NCBI GenBank assembly: GCA_024401395.1
Contig: JAKSLD010000001.1
Coordinates: 124,001 to 188,000 of the forward strand
DNA: 64,000 nucleotides
Direction: 5' to 3'
DNA from: Bacteroidales bacterium
GTDB taxonomy: Bacteria; Bacteroidota; Bacteroidia; Bacteroidales; Marinilabiliaceae
How positions within the stretch are numbered: the first letter of the stretch is position 1; the number at the start of each line of letters is the position of its first letter. This document shows positions 18,124-26,482 of this stretch, piece after piece. A program made the position numbers and the translations under genes. The notes under the pieces were generated by a model, which was not told the origin of the DNA, did no database searches, and worked only from the letters and a program-made list of their open reading frames with translations.

Positions 18124-19491
18124 TTAGTGTGCTCTTACTGTTGTAGACTCACCAATGAAACCGCCTACTGTATAAGACTGACCAACATTCACACCGTGCA
18201 TGAAGAGGTCCTCCTTATTTGGGAAGTACTGTGAGTACTGACGGATAAGCTCTGTAGCTTGCTTCTGTACGCGCTCGCTGCTGTCTACTGCCTTTGCCTT
18301 TGAGAACTTATCAACAGCTACCCAGTAACCTGCTCTCTTCTCCCAGTCCTCAGAACCTACAAGCTTAGAACCCATAGCGTAGATACGACCGAGCATCAAG
18401 TATGGGTCGCCCCAGTTGTCGCGAAGCTTGATAGCGCTGTAAGCAGCTGCCTTAGCGTTAGAGAACTTCTCTGATGAGAGATATACTGCAGAAAGCTCAA
18501 GATAGTAGAGTGCCTTGTCCTCATCGCTCTCTCCCAACTCAATAGCTTGGTTGTAGTATTGAACCGACTTCTCAAGGTCATTTCTCTTCATGTACATCTT
18601 TGCAAGACCGCGAGCCGAACCAGCTGCTGGCTCAATAGAATGCATATTCTCTGATGTTGCATAGTAGAGGTCTGTCTCTGAGCCATCATCTGTCTTGCCA
18701 AGAAGCTTGTTGATGAGCTTCAACCAGTCAAGATTACCCTTGTTAGCCTCGAGTTGTGGACCAAAGATCTTCACGATTGTCTCTGTGTCAGCAGCACCAG
18801 ATGCTGCAAAACGTGTCTCAATCTGTGCCTTTGTATCTTCAATAGCCTGAGCATTCTTTTCTGTCTTGACCTTATCAAGCTCCTTCATAATGTCAGAAGC
18901 AGCCAAATATACCTTAACTACCTGCTCTGCATCTACTTCCTTTGCCTTGTACAAATCTACTGTTGTCTCAATGTACTTTGCTGGGAATGCAGCCTGAATT
19001 GTCTTTGGATCTCCCTTCAACGATGCAGCCAAAAGTTCTACAGCCTCTTTCTGTGTAGCAGCATCATTCTTGAATGACAACATATCCAATGCACGCATAC
19101 CCTGGAGATATGTTGTAGGATAGTTCTTGTTGTCACCATAATACTTCATGCGCTGGTCGTAGCACTTGAGAAGCATATCATAAAGCTCTGCCTTCTTTGC
19201 AGCATCTTTCTCTGACTTCATCAACGCTTTGAGCATTGTAACGCCATTGCTGTAAAGGTTTGACTTTGTACCATAGAACAAAGGTGCCTCGTTGAACAAT
19301 ATGAGCCAGTCGTTGTATGCTTCTGCATAGTTTTTCATCTTGTAAGCATCTGAATAACGAACGCTAGCCAATACTACTCGTACACTATCCTCACCATGGC
19401 CATAACGCGATCCATCGTCGACGCCCTTTTGTGCAAATGCTGTAGTTGCCATCATGAGCAAACCACATGCCATCAAAATGCTCTTTTTCAT
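18124..19491 (-). CDS. Periplasmic tetratricopeptide-repeat protein
   Basis: The 455-residue product has a classical signal peptide (MKKSILMACGLLMMATTAFA, cleavage before Gln21) and no lipobox, so it is probably soluble in the periplasm. The mature protein is mostly helical. TPR-like pairs are clearest near the C-terminus (MYMKRNDLEKSVQYYNQAIE and the repeat after it, about residues 301-360). Related TPR proteins are common single-copy genes in Bacteroidales with no settled role; the fold implies protein-protein contacts. It is downstream of coaX on the same strand with a 75-base gap and has its own terminator. No enzymatic motif is visible. Confidence 0.75.
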   Translation of the reverse strand: MKKSILMACGLLMMATTAFAQKGVDDGSRYGHGEDSVRVVLASVRYSDAYKMKNYAEAYNDWLILFNEAPLFYGTKSNLYSNGVTMLKALMKSEKDAAKKAELYDMLLKCYDQRMKYYGDNKNYPTTYLQGMRALDMLSFKNDAATQKEAVELLAASLKGDPKTIQAAFPAKYIETTVDLYKAKEVDAEQVVKVYLAASDIMKELDKVKTEKNAQAIEDTKAQIETRFAASGAADTETIVKIFGPQLEANKGNLDWLKLINKLLGKTDDGSETDLYYATSENMHSIEPAAGSARGLAKMYMKRNDLEKSVQYYNQAIELGESDEDKALYYLELSAVYLSSEKFSNAKAAAYSAIKLRDNWGDPYLMLGRIYAMGSKLVGSEDWEKRAGYWVAVDKFSKAKAVDSSERVQKQATELIRQYSQYFPNKEDLFMHGVNVGQSYTVGGFIGESTTVRAH

Positions 19492-19566
19492 CGCTATATT
19501 TGTTTACTGTTTATTACTCTAGTTATTTGTACTAAAACTGCTACCCAAAAACCATGCCAAACTGCA

Positions 19567-20358
19567 TCACATACACTTACTGTTCCAGTCGTCAATGTAC
19601 GCCAAACCTCTCAGCACTAAGTTTTCGGGTGCAAAAGTGCAATTTTTTGTTGAACTATGAAAATAAATACTATCTCCACCTGTCAAAACAAGCAATATTT
19701 TTTTCTTCGACTTTTCTTCCAATTCTCTCTTATATCCCTCTATCTCAAGTCTTACGCCTTGCATCACACCTTCTTTTATCGCTTGTTCTGTATTCTTTCC
19801 TAATGTAATTTTTTTACATTTATCACCACTTTCCAACTCTACTAATGGCAATTTTGAGGTGTAATCATTCAATGCCTTGAAGCGTAACCTCATCCCTGGC
19901 GATATATTTCCTCCCTTGAATGTATTGCTGTCTGCATCATAATAATCCAACGTAATGGCGGTTCCCATATCCACAACCAGCATGTTCCTCTTCCCATATA
20001 GTGCTATCGCTCCCGCAACGGCCGCTACTCTGTCGGGTCCTAATGTCTCTTTTGTCTTATACCCGACCTTGAAGGGCAGCTTGTCTGTACCTCTCAGAAT
20101 ATAGGTGTCATATCCGCGAAACAATGGCATCAGATCGTCTAGTCTCTTCGACACGGAGGAGATGCATATTTTATTTTTTTGCGATGAACCGCTACGCTCA
20201 TAGGACGCTCCCACTACGCTCCCTATACTCAGCAACTCTTCAAACACTACCTTTTCTTCCCCCATTTTCACAACTCTCTGCTCTTCCAATACACCTCCTT
20301 CCGACCAACACACTTTGGTCGAACTGTTCCCTATATCTATCAGCAATGTCTTATTCAT
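19567..20358 (-). CDS. coaX: Type III pantothenate kinase
   Basis: The enzyme phosphorylates pantothenate in the first committed step of coenzyme A synthesis. The ATG at 20356-20358 gives 263 residues beginning MNKTLLIDIGNSSTK, the type III phosphate-binding motif; the frame is open further upstream but adds no conserved sequence. LGPDRVAAVAGA (about 110) and VVDMGTAITLDYYD (about 130), followed by GGNISPGMRLRFKAL, are the other hallmark motifs with the catalytic and base-binding Asp residues. A segment near residues 42-62 (GSVVGASYERSGSSQKN) is unusually polar, and its DNA resembles the dispersed 11-bp repeat family. It is divergent from queC. Confidence 0.93.
   Translation of the reverse strand: MNKTLLIDIGNSSTKVCWSEGGVLEEQRVVKMGEEKVVFEELLSIGSVVGASYERSGSSQKNKICISSVSKRLDDLMPLFRGYDTYILRGTDKLPFKVGYKTKETLGPDRVAAVAGAIALYGKRNMLVVDMGTAITLDYYDADSNTFKGGNISPGMRLRFKALNDYTSKLPLVELESGDKCKKITLGKNTEQAIKEGVMQGVRLEIEGYKRELEEKSKKKILLVLTGGDSIYFHSSTKNCTFAPENLVLRGLAYIDDWNSKCM
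20170..20236. repeat. Possible remnant of the hairpin/11-bp repeat inside coaX
   Basis: Within the coaX frame the plus strand reads a T tract, then TGCGATGAAC, the same ten bases found in the core of the 26.5-kb array. This is followed by 11-base-spaced GACGCTCCC and TACGCTCCC blocks. The array cores have an A tract rather than a T tract at this place, so the match is partial. It would explain a polar loop between the first beta-strands and the ISSV strand of the kinase. Confidence 0.35.
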
Positions 20359-20419
20359 AATAAATGTCAAAGTAAAGCATTTATTCTCAATTATCAATTC
20401 TCTGTTGTCAAATTATCCC

Positions 20420-20427
20420 TACCTTTG
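20420..20427 (+). promoter_or_regulatory. -7 promoter box of the queCEF operon
   Basis: TACCTTTG matches TAnnTTTG exactly. A TTTG at the usual distance upstream is not present, so only the -7 element is clear. Transcription would start at about 20431-20434, exactly where the riboswitch-like hairpin begins. Confidence 0.6.
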
Positions 20428-20431
20428 CCCC

Positions 20432-20468
20432 CGACAGTTCGAAAACTCCTGTCGTTAAACAAAACTAA
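20432..20468 (+). promoter_or_regulatory. Candidate preQ1-I riboswitch in the queC leader
   Basis: A 6-bp stem, CGACAG (20432-20437) with CTGTCG (20449-20454), closes the loop TTCGAAAACTC. The tail TTAAACAAAACTA follows, and the queC ATG is at 20471. A short stem, a loop starting TTCG and ending in ACYCC, and an A-rich tail ending in AACTA are the features of class I preQ1 aptamers. These fold as an H-type pseudoknot that buries preQ1. AGTT at the stem-loop junction can pair with AACT in the tail. It precedes a queuosine-precursor operon, the classic target of this riboswitch. Regulation would be translational, since the tail abuts the start codon and no terminator follows. Confidence 0.65.
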
Positions 20469-20470
20469 TC

Positions 20471-21148
20471 ATGACATCTAAAGCTGTAGTACTTCTTTCC
20501 GGTGGACTCGATTCCACCACAGCACTCTATCTAGCCAAACATGACGGCCACGAAGTGCATGCAATATCTTTTGATTATGGCCAACGCCATAGCCGCGAAC
20601 TTGAATCGGCTCGCCGCGTAGCTGAAAAGGTCGGCGTAGCTAGCCATCAGGTAGTTAGCCTTAATCTGGCTAAATGGGGAGGGTCTTCTCTTACCGACAA
20701 GAGCATGACTGTAGAGGATGGCGACGTGAACCGTACCGACATCCCCCTTACCTATGTTCCTGCCCGAAATATGGTATTTCTGTCAGTAGCAGCCTCTATG
20801 GCTGAAGCTATAGGAGCTCAACATATATATATCGGTGTGAGTCAGGTCGACTATTCTGGCTATGTTGATTGCCGCAAGGTCTTCATAGACGCTATGGAGG
20901 AGGCTATCAACCAGGGTACTGTTATGGGTGCCGAACATGGTAAGCGCATCAAGATTCACGCTCCTTTTATGTTTATGACCAAGGCAGAGGAGATAAAGCT
21001 AGGCGTCGAACTGGGTGTGGATTTCTCTCTCACTTGGAGTTGCTACCGCGGCGGAATTCGCCCTTGTGGCACTTGCGACAGTTGTCTCCTTCGCGCCAAA
21101 GCTTTTGCCGAGGCAGGCGTCGAGGATACTAGTCTCAAAGCTCAATAA
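20471..21148 (+). CDS. queC: 7-cyano-7-deazaguanine (preQ0) synthase
   Basis: The 225-residue cytoplasmic enzyme uses ATP and ammonia to turn 7-carboxy-7-deazaguanine into preQ0. The N-terminal [14 protein letters not shown] contains the PP-loop SGGxDS that binds [14 protein letters not shown] and the C-terminal zinc site of four cysteines in [16 protein letters not shown] are the other hallmarks. Length is normal. It is the first gene of a queC-queE-queF operon; queE follows by 35 bases. The start ATG lies three bases past the end of the candidate riboswitch tail. queD and the GTP cyclohydrolase step are not in this window. Confidence 0.97.
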   Translation: MTSKAVVLLSGGLDSTTALYLAKHDGHEVHAISFDYGQRHSRELESARRVAEKVGVASHQVVSLNLAKWGGSSLTDKSMTVEDGDVNRTDIPLTYVPARNMVFLSVAASMAEAIGAQHIYIGVSQVDYSGYVDCRKVFIDAMEEAINQGTVMGAEHGKRIKIHAPFMFMTKAEEIKLGVELGVDFSLTWSCYRGGIRPCGTCDSCLLRAKAFAEAGVEDTSLKAQ

Positions 21149-21183
21149 TCACTGACTATCATTTTATACACAAACATTTATAT

Positions 21184-21990
21184 ATGAATATTAATCTTTC
21201 AAGAGAGGGAGTATTCCCTCTGGTAGACGACAGCGGCATGGCGTCTACAGGGTGGACCTTCCCAGGAACCATCCAAGGCGAGGGGAAGCTTTGCGGAGTC
21301 CCTTCTATTTTCGTCAGAACTCAAGGGTGTAACTTGCGTTGTTCTTGGAAAAACAGCATGGGCGAGACTGTCCCTTGCGATACTGCTCACACATGGAGCG
21401 AAAACGGAGGTTATACTGTCGATGCTAAGAAGCTGGCGGATAGTATTTACCAGCATTGCAGTTCTTCTAATATCCGCCATATCGTAGTAACTGGAGGAGA
21501 ACCGATGCTGCAGAGTGAGGGAACAGAGGAATTGTTGAAATACCTCCAGAAGTGGTATGGACTCCACACTACTTTGGAGACCAATAGTACTATATTCAAT
21601 TCTCAGATAATGTACTCTACAGTTCTTTTGAGCATATCTCCCAAACTTGGTATGGTTAATATGTCTGATAAGGAATATGCAGAAATCGTAGCCGAGAATA
21701 TCAACCACTTGCACATGAACATGAGGCGTATGGTACAGCTGAAGTTTGTCGTATCCCAACTGTCAGATGACGAGAGAATACGCTCTTTCGTGGAAATGGT
21801 CGACGAGAGGTCTCAGACTTTCTGCTCTCGATTCCACCCTACAGAGGACGTACTTGTTATGCCGATGGGAGCGACAAGGGAGGAGTTGAGTCTCAATGCC
21901 CCTATTGCTGCTGAACTTGCTGTCAAAAACGGATGGCGCTATACACCTCGACTTCACGTTGATTTGTGGAACAATAAAGAACGAACCTGA
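21184..21990 (+). CDS. queE: 7-carboxy-7-deazaguanine synthase (radical SAM)
   Basis: The 268-residue radical SAM enzyme contracts 6-carboxytetrahydropterin to 7-carboxy-7-deazaguanine. TIQGEGKLCGVPSIFVRTQG leads into the cluster motif. That motif is not the usual CxxxCxxC: it reads CNLRCSW, then nine extra residues, then PCDT, so the last two cysteines are 11 residues apart. The CNLRCxW...CDT framing is otherwise intact, and VVTGGEPMLQ provides the SAM-binding GGEP. A QueE subtype with a split cluster motif fits better than a broken gene, because the rest is conserved and the gene is between queC and queF. Its stop overlaps the queF start (TGATG). Confidence 0.93.
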   Translation: MNINLSREGVFPLVDDSGMASTGWTFPGTIQGEGKLCGVPSIFVRTQGCNLRCSWKNSMGETVPCDTAHTWSENGGYTVDAKKLADSIYQHCSSSNIRHIVVTGGEPMLQSEGTEELLKYLQKWYGLHTTLETNSTIFNSQIMYSTVLLSISPKLGMVNMSDKEYAEIVAENINHLHMNMRRMVQLKFVVSQLSDDERIRSFVEMVDERSQTFCSRFHPTEDVLVMPMGATREELSLNAPIAAELAVKNGWRYTPRLHVDLWNNKERT

Positions 21991-22904
21991 TGACTGAATC
22001 ACAACCCATCGAGGCAACTCTTCTAGGGAAGCGTACTGAATACCCAAAACAGTACGCCCCTGAAATTCTTGTCGCCGTACCTCGCCGCCTCAACCGAGAG
22101 ATATATAGCATCGACGACAACAATCTCCCTTTCGTCGGCGCTGACGCATGGCACGCCTACGAACTTTCCTGGCTTAACCACCGGGGAGTCCCTTCTACTG
22201 GCGTCCTCAAAATCGTATATCCTTGCAATTCCGAATGTATAGTTGAGTCTAAGAGCCTGAAACTTTACCTCAACTCTTTCAATATGCACCGCACACAACC
22301 GTCTGAGGACAATGGCTATAAGGAGATATCGGAGACTATTGCCCAAGATTTGTCTAAGGTCATGGGCAAAGAGGTCTCTGTCCATATCCATTCGAATACG
22401 GCATACAATAACGCTGACAATCCGTTCTCGGAATATCAGCTTCTGGAAGATATGCCCGAATGTCAGGATATCGAGGCGAATATCTACACTGAGGACCCTT
22501 CTATTCTTTCAGCCGACACCCGTATAGCACTAGACGGCAATAAAAGCAAGTATAATTTTGCTTCTCACCTTCTGCGATCTAATTGCAAGATTACTCATCA
22601 GCCCGACTGGGGGTCTATCTTTATCTCTTTCACTCCAAATGCTGAAGGTTTGATTCCATCTCCCCAGGCTTTACTGAAATACATAATCTCTCTCCGTGGA
22701 GAAAACCATTTCCACGAGGAAATATGCGAGATGGTCTACGTCCGACTTCAACGTATCTTCAAGCCTGCTGATCTTGCTGTAACTTGCATCTACACTCGCC
22801 GAGGTGGTATAGATATCTGTCCTTCCAGAGCTAGTAGCCCGGCTCTCTTGCCTGAGCAATTACTACGAAGTGAGACGATTATACAAAAATTAGCACGACA
22901 ATAA
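21990..22904 (+). CDS. queF: NADPH-dependent preQ0 reductase, long form
   Basis: The 304-residue enzyme reduces the nitrile of preQ0 to the amine of preQ1. It is the long, two-domain form as in Escherichia coli rather than the short Bacillus form. The N-terminal half has the YELSWLNHRG and ESKSLKLYLNSFN signature for the family. The C-terminal half carries the catalytic nucleophile Cys199 and proton donor Asp206 in SNCKITHQPDWGS, then the RRGGIDICPSR motif. Coupled translation with queE is likely because their codons overlap by one base. Together with queC and queE it completes preQ1 synthesis from 6-carboxytetrahydropterin. Confidence 0.96.
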   Translation: MTESQPIEATLLGKRTEYPKQYAPEILVAVPRRLNREIYSIDDNNLPFVGADAWHAYELSWLNHRGVPSTGVLKIVYPCNSECIVESKSLKLYLNSFNMHRTQPSEDNGYKEISETIAQDLSKVMGKEVSVHIHSNTAYNNADNPFSEYQLLEDMPECQDIEANIYTEDPSILSADTRIALDGNKSKYNFASHLLRSNCKITHQPDWGSIFISFTPNAEGLIPSPQALLKYIISLRGENHFHEEICEMVYVRLQRIFKPADLAVTCIYTRRGGIDICPSRASSPALLPEQLLRSETIIQKLARQ

Positions 22905-22915
22905 CGTCTAATTAT

Positions 22916-22947
22916 TTGGTCATCTGCAGAATATACCATACCTTTGC
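22916..22947 (+). promoter_or_regulatory. Promoter of rpsU
   Basis: TTTG at 22916-22919 and TACCTTTG at 22940-22947, 20 bases apart, are a full Bacteroidetes -33/-7 pair. They give rpsU its own transcript, starting near 22953, independent of queF. Confidence 0.75.
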
Positions 22948-23001
22948 ATCCGCTTAAAGGCAAAAATTTCGAAATAAAAAAACAACAAGTAAAACAAAAT
23001 C

Positions 23002-23196
23002 ATGATTGTAGTACCTATTAAGGAGGGCGAGAACATCGAGCGCGCTCTCAAGAAGTTTAAGAGAAAGTTCGAGAAGACAGGTGTAATGCGTGAGCTTCGC
23101 AACCGTCAGGCATTCACAAAGGAGTCTGTAACAAAGCGTATCGCACACGAGAAGGCTGTATACGTAGCTCAGCTCCGTCGCAACGAGGAGGAGTAA
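23002..23196 (+). CDS. rpsU: 30S ribosomal protein S21
   Basis: This 64-residue basic protein (MIVVPIKEGENIERALKKFK, then a KFEKTGVMRELRNRQAF stretch) is a full-length bS21 of the small ribosomal subunit. In Bacteroidota bS21 helps hold the anti-Shine-Dalgarno end of 16S rRNA, which fits the absence of Shine-Dalgarno sequences before genes here. It is monocistronic, with a strong promoter and a strong terminator. Confidence 0.97.
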   Translation: MIVVPIKEGENIERALKKFKRKFEKTGVMRELRNRQAFTKESVTKRIAHEKAVYVAQLRRNEEE

Positions 23197-23305
23197 TCCA
23201 CCACGTTTAACAAGAGAGTATCATAAAGTTCGTGAAAGGAGGGATGAATCTACAATACTAGTCAGCTAGATTGACCTTATTAAAGAACTATAAGATAAAA
23301 AATAA

Positions 23306-23345
23306 CCCCCATTAGGCAGCGCTTAATGGGGGCTCTTGTTTTCTA
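23306..23345. terminator. Bidirectional terminator between rpsU and the propeller lipoprotein
   Basis: CCCCCATTA (23306-23314) pairs with TAATGGGGG (23324-23332), followed by a T-rich tail on the plus strand. On the minus strand the hairpin is followed by TTATTTTTT. It therefore can end both rpsU and the convergent minus-strand gene. Confidence 0.85.
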
Positions 23346-23356
23346 TATTGATTCTC

Positions 23357-24817
23357 CTATTTTATCGTCACTTGTATTCTCTTGTCTGAATATAATTCTT
23401 CAATGAATGGTCTGATGTCAAGCTCAACTTTCTCCAATGTAAAGTCTGGAGTATTGTACGCCTGTATCATATTCTCGTAATACTCTTTTGGATTATACTG
23501 TGGCAACAGGAATGCCTTGGTCGAATTGCCCTCATCGTCTACATGAGTAATAAATATTCTGTTGGTTACTCCATCTAATCTGCGACTGCAGAATACTATC
23601 CATTTTGAGTTTACCGACCAGTTGTGGTAGCTTTCTGCTCCGTCTGAATTGGCATTCTTCAAAAGCTTCCTCTCTCCAGTAGCAATATTCATAAGCCAAA
23701 GTTCTGATTCTGGATGGTTCAATGGGAAAACACCGAAGTCAGCTTCAGAATACAATAGCCACTTGCCATCGTATGATGGTCTAGGATGTGTAATGGATTT
23801 ACCCTCAGCCGAAGCCTTTATCAATGTGTCTGCCACATTTGCTGTATGTCCTGTCTCTTCATCAAAATCTATCACGCATAGGTCATATCTTATCTTGTCG
23901 CACTCTTCAGGACCTCTATATGCCTTCGATGTACAGTAATATATCTTCTTTCCGTCTGCCGAGAATACTGGATACGACTCAAAATCTTCTGTCTGTATAG
24001 CAGGTGTCAGCACCAACTGATTTGTCCTTACATCTAAAACCAAGGCGTCTGATGCTTTGTCAAACACCTCTATAAATTTATGATTGCTCTCATTAAAACA
24101 TTGGTGTATCAGATTTAATGAGTACGCAATATAATTACCAGAAGGATGCCAATAAGGATACATGCAGTTCGCAATAGTGGAATCTGTAACTGTATTCAGT
24201 AACTTGCGCTGTCCGTCTACCTGTACTAACGTTGCACCATGCACGCCTCTGAAATGTATCTGCATCTGCCTTGGATCTGTTCTGTTCGATACATGGCAGT
24301 TCATACACTCTCCCGGAGCCGACCTATGATCTATTATTGCCTCTTCTTCGTATGTATGTATATCTCTCTGATAAATACCGATGTCACTGAACACTTCATA
24401 GCCTGGAGCAATTCTTCTGTATGTCAATCCATATTCTCCTAACTCGTCTGCACTGACGCTTATTTCAAATGGCTTGTACTTTACCCAGTTGCCATCTTTC
24501 TTTGCATAGACATCATAAACAAGAACTCCTCCCTTATTCTTTTCTGTCAACTCTCCCCATTCTTCTATATCAAACACTGCCCAATCACCGCTTCCTGACA
24601 TCTCTCCTCCAATACTACCCTTTACGTCTACCCACACTTTCTCTGCTCCATCAACATTGAAGTTCAATGGCGCAATTCTCGCTGGAATAGTGACTCCTGC
24701 ATAATCTGGAAATATCGGAGCCTCCACTTCCAGTTTCTCATACTCTGAAGGTCGAGATGCACACCCTACTGCCGCGAAGAATAGTGCCAGACTGATTATA
24801 TATATGCTGATTCTCAT
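23357..24817 (-). CDS. TolB-like beta-propeller lipoprotein with one CxxCH haem motif
   Basis: The 486-residue protein has a lipobox (AAVGC, Cys19), so it is a periplasmic or surface lipoprotein. After an N-terminal beta-rich region there is a single c-type haem motif, CMNCH (171-175). Repeats of the PD40/TolB propeller type follow, each with a phrase like YPVFSADGKKIYYC or PRPSYDGKWLLYS. Related Bacteroidetes proteins are annotated as PD40 or cytochrome-biogenesis-like, without a tested role. It is downstream of a DUF6057 membrane protein with a 14-base gap, so they are probably one unit. A role in binding an outer-surface ligand with a redox centre is conceivable, but no electron partner is nearby. 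Confidence 0.75.
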   Translation of the reverse strand: MRISIYIISLALFFAAVGCASRPSEYEKLEVEAPIFPDYAGVTIPARIAPLNFNVDGAEKVWVDVKGSIGGEMSGSGDWAVFDIEEWGELTEKNKGGVLVYDVYAKKDGNWVKYKPFEISVSADELGEYGLTYRRIAPGYEVFSDIGIYQRDIHTYEEEAIIDHRSAPGECMNCHVSNRTDPRQMQIHFRGVHGATLVQVDGQRKLLNTVTDSTIANCMYPYWHPSGNYIAYSLNLIHQCFNESNHKFIEVFDKASDALVLDVRTNQLVLTPAIQTEDFESYPVFSADGKKIYYCTSKAYRGPEECDKIRYDLCVIDFDEETGHTANVADTLIKASAEGKSITHPRPSYDGKWLLYSEADFGVFPLNHPESELWLMNIATGERKLLKNANSDGAESYHNWSVNSKWIVFCSRRLDGVTNRIFITHVDDEGNSTKAFLLPQYNPKEYYENMIQAYNTPDFTLEKVELDIRPFIEELYSDKRIQVTIK

Positions 24818-24831
24818 CTTTTTCTAATGTC

Positions 24832-26355
24832 TTACTTTCTCAGTTCGTAATACTCATTGAATTTATCCATATCTCTATTCAGAAGCATACAGGCTAGAGC
24901 ATAGTCTAATGCCAGTTTATTCTCTTTGCAATGATCATACAATCTGTACAACATCATGTCCATATCCGAGAAACTGTTCAACTCTTGGTCTGCAAACTGA
25001 TACTTCCTTAATTTCCCCCACACTGGATGAGCATCAACCTTAGCATCATCATACAAATATGTCGTGGCGTCTTTTGCCCAATCCGAATAAAACAACGTTG
25101 CGCGTAATCTCTTGAGATATTTCTCTGCTACATCGTATCTGTGATTTACGATATACCCCTCAGCAACTCGCTGTGAAAACCGACAGCTCTTTCTCCTGTT
25201 ATCTATCGCCTCTTGCAGGTCATAATTATATCTCAACGCAGCATTTATCAACCCGACATGATAACAAGCCTCTGCTGTAATGGTACAGGCAACCATATTT
25301 CTGTCAAATCTGCTTATCAACCCGTCTTGTCCGCACTGATAATACGCAAACATATTATCTAACAGCTGGCCTTTCATACCCAATGCCAGATTGACTGCAG
25401 TGCAAGACATTGGGGTCTGTGGCATACCCATCTTCGCAGTATTCAAGACAGCATTCCAACGCTGATTTCTTACCATGTAGTCAAGTTTCAACTGCTGCCA
25501 TATCATTGGCGAATATTGATTGGTAGTCCAATACCCTAGCGCTAACGCACAAAGTACTTCAACTGCTGATATGACTACATATTTCAACTTCGACAACGCA
25601 AGAACCAATATTGGTATCACAACTACCGACACGGCTATCCAATGCTGCATACTCGGAGTGACAAATCTCTCTCTGTAATTATTCACTCCGTATAAAATAT
25701 CGTGCATAGTATACCTGACCATATAGCTTCTGGTAGCAACAAACACTGATAATGCAACTACTATTATATGGACTACCGCGAAAATCAGGTTTCGCTTCGT
25801 TACCCCACCTTTGACCAAATCATATACCAATGAAAGTATCGCATATACAAACACCCCATACCCTGTCATCCAATATACCAACGGGATAAGTGCCACCTGT
25901 ACATATTCTCTATGCTTCTCAATAGCTGCATAACCCCATACGCATAATAATGCTATTATAAGTGTCACCAGATATGTAGGCATCACTCCTGGGTCGCTCA
26001 TATATGACACCATAAGCAATGAGGGCAGTAGACTTATAGCATAATGCCTATTGTCTTTCTCTCCACATAATCTGTAAGATATAAGCCATACTGATAATTG
26101 GAGTCCGACGAGCAGTAATGCCATCACTAACGCACCGCTCCAGGTATAATAGAAAAACTGAACGAGAAATTCTGCCACATAATCCGCTACTCCTCCTGCT
26201 ACCGATAATCGTAGCGCCATATAGTCGCCCGTAAACAAAAACATCTGGTACTGTTCCTGAAACGACAGCCACTCTGGATGAATCCTCATCCAAAACACCA
26301 TCGCGAATGCACCGAGCAACGTGGACAATAAAACTCTGTATATAATTGATTTCAT
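24832..26355 (-). CDS. DUF6057 family polytopic membrane protein
   Basis: The 507-residue protein starts with a hydrophobic helix and WMRIHPEWLSFQEQYQMF, the family's characteristic N-terminus. About ten further transmembrane segments run to about residue 275, then a soluble, helix-rich C-terminal half (about 280-507) with TPR-like spacing. It is an inner-membrane protein of unknown function. It is the promoter-proximal partner of the haem-motif propeller lipoprotein. A -7-like box (CAAATATA on the plus strand at 26413-26420, reading TATATTTG on the minus strand) could drive both. The repeat array at 26.5 kb lies directly upstream. Confidence 0.75.
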   Translation of the reverse strand: MKSIIYRVLLSTLLGAFAMVFWMRIHPEWLSFQEQYQMFLFTGDYMALRLSVAGGVADYVAEFLVQFFYYTWSGALVMALLLVGLQLSVWLISYRLCGEKDNRHYAISLLPSLLMVSYMSDPGVMPTYLVTLIIALLCVWGYAAIEKHREYVQVALIPLVYWMTGYGVFVYAILSLVYDLVKGGVTKRNLIFAVVHIIVVALSVFVATRSYMVRYTMHDILYGVNNYRERFVTPSMQHWIAVSVVVIPILVLALSKLKYVVISAVEVLCALALGYWTTNQYSPMIWQQLKLDYMVRNQRWNAVLNTAKMGMPQTPMSCTAVNLALGMKGQLLDNMFAYYQCGQDGLISRFDRNMVACTITAEACYHVGLINAALRYNYDLQEAIDNRRKSCRFSQRVAEGYIVNHRYDVAEKYLKRLRATLFYSDWAKDATTYLYDDAKVDAHPVWGKLRKYQFADQELNSFSDMDMMLYRLYDHCKENKLALDYALACMLLNRDMDKFNEYYELRK

Positions 26356-26412
26356 ATCAATACTTATCTGACACTAGCTAACATAAATGGACTACCACTT
26401 TGTTTATATCCG

Positions 26413-26420
26413 CAAATATA
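26413..26420 (-). promoter_or_regulatory. -7 promoter box of the DUF6057 gene
   Basis: TATATTTG on the minus strand matches TAnnTTTG and lies about 60 bases before the start codon at 26355. No clear -33 element is seen at the usual distance. Confidence 0.45.
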
Positions 26421-26482
26421 GTCAATCCAACCCACATTAAATTACGACCACAACAAATTACCCCAGAAACAACTCTCTCTAT

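Noticed and set aside
22905-23001. Further queuosine gene or riboswitch before rpsU
   Set aside because: The gap holds only a promoter and a short A-rich leader.
24290-24310. Multihaem cytochrome
   Set aside because: Only one CxxCH is found in the propeller lipoprotein, so it is not a multihaem protein.
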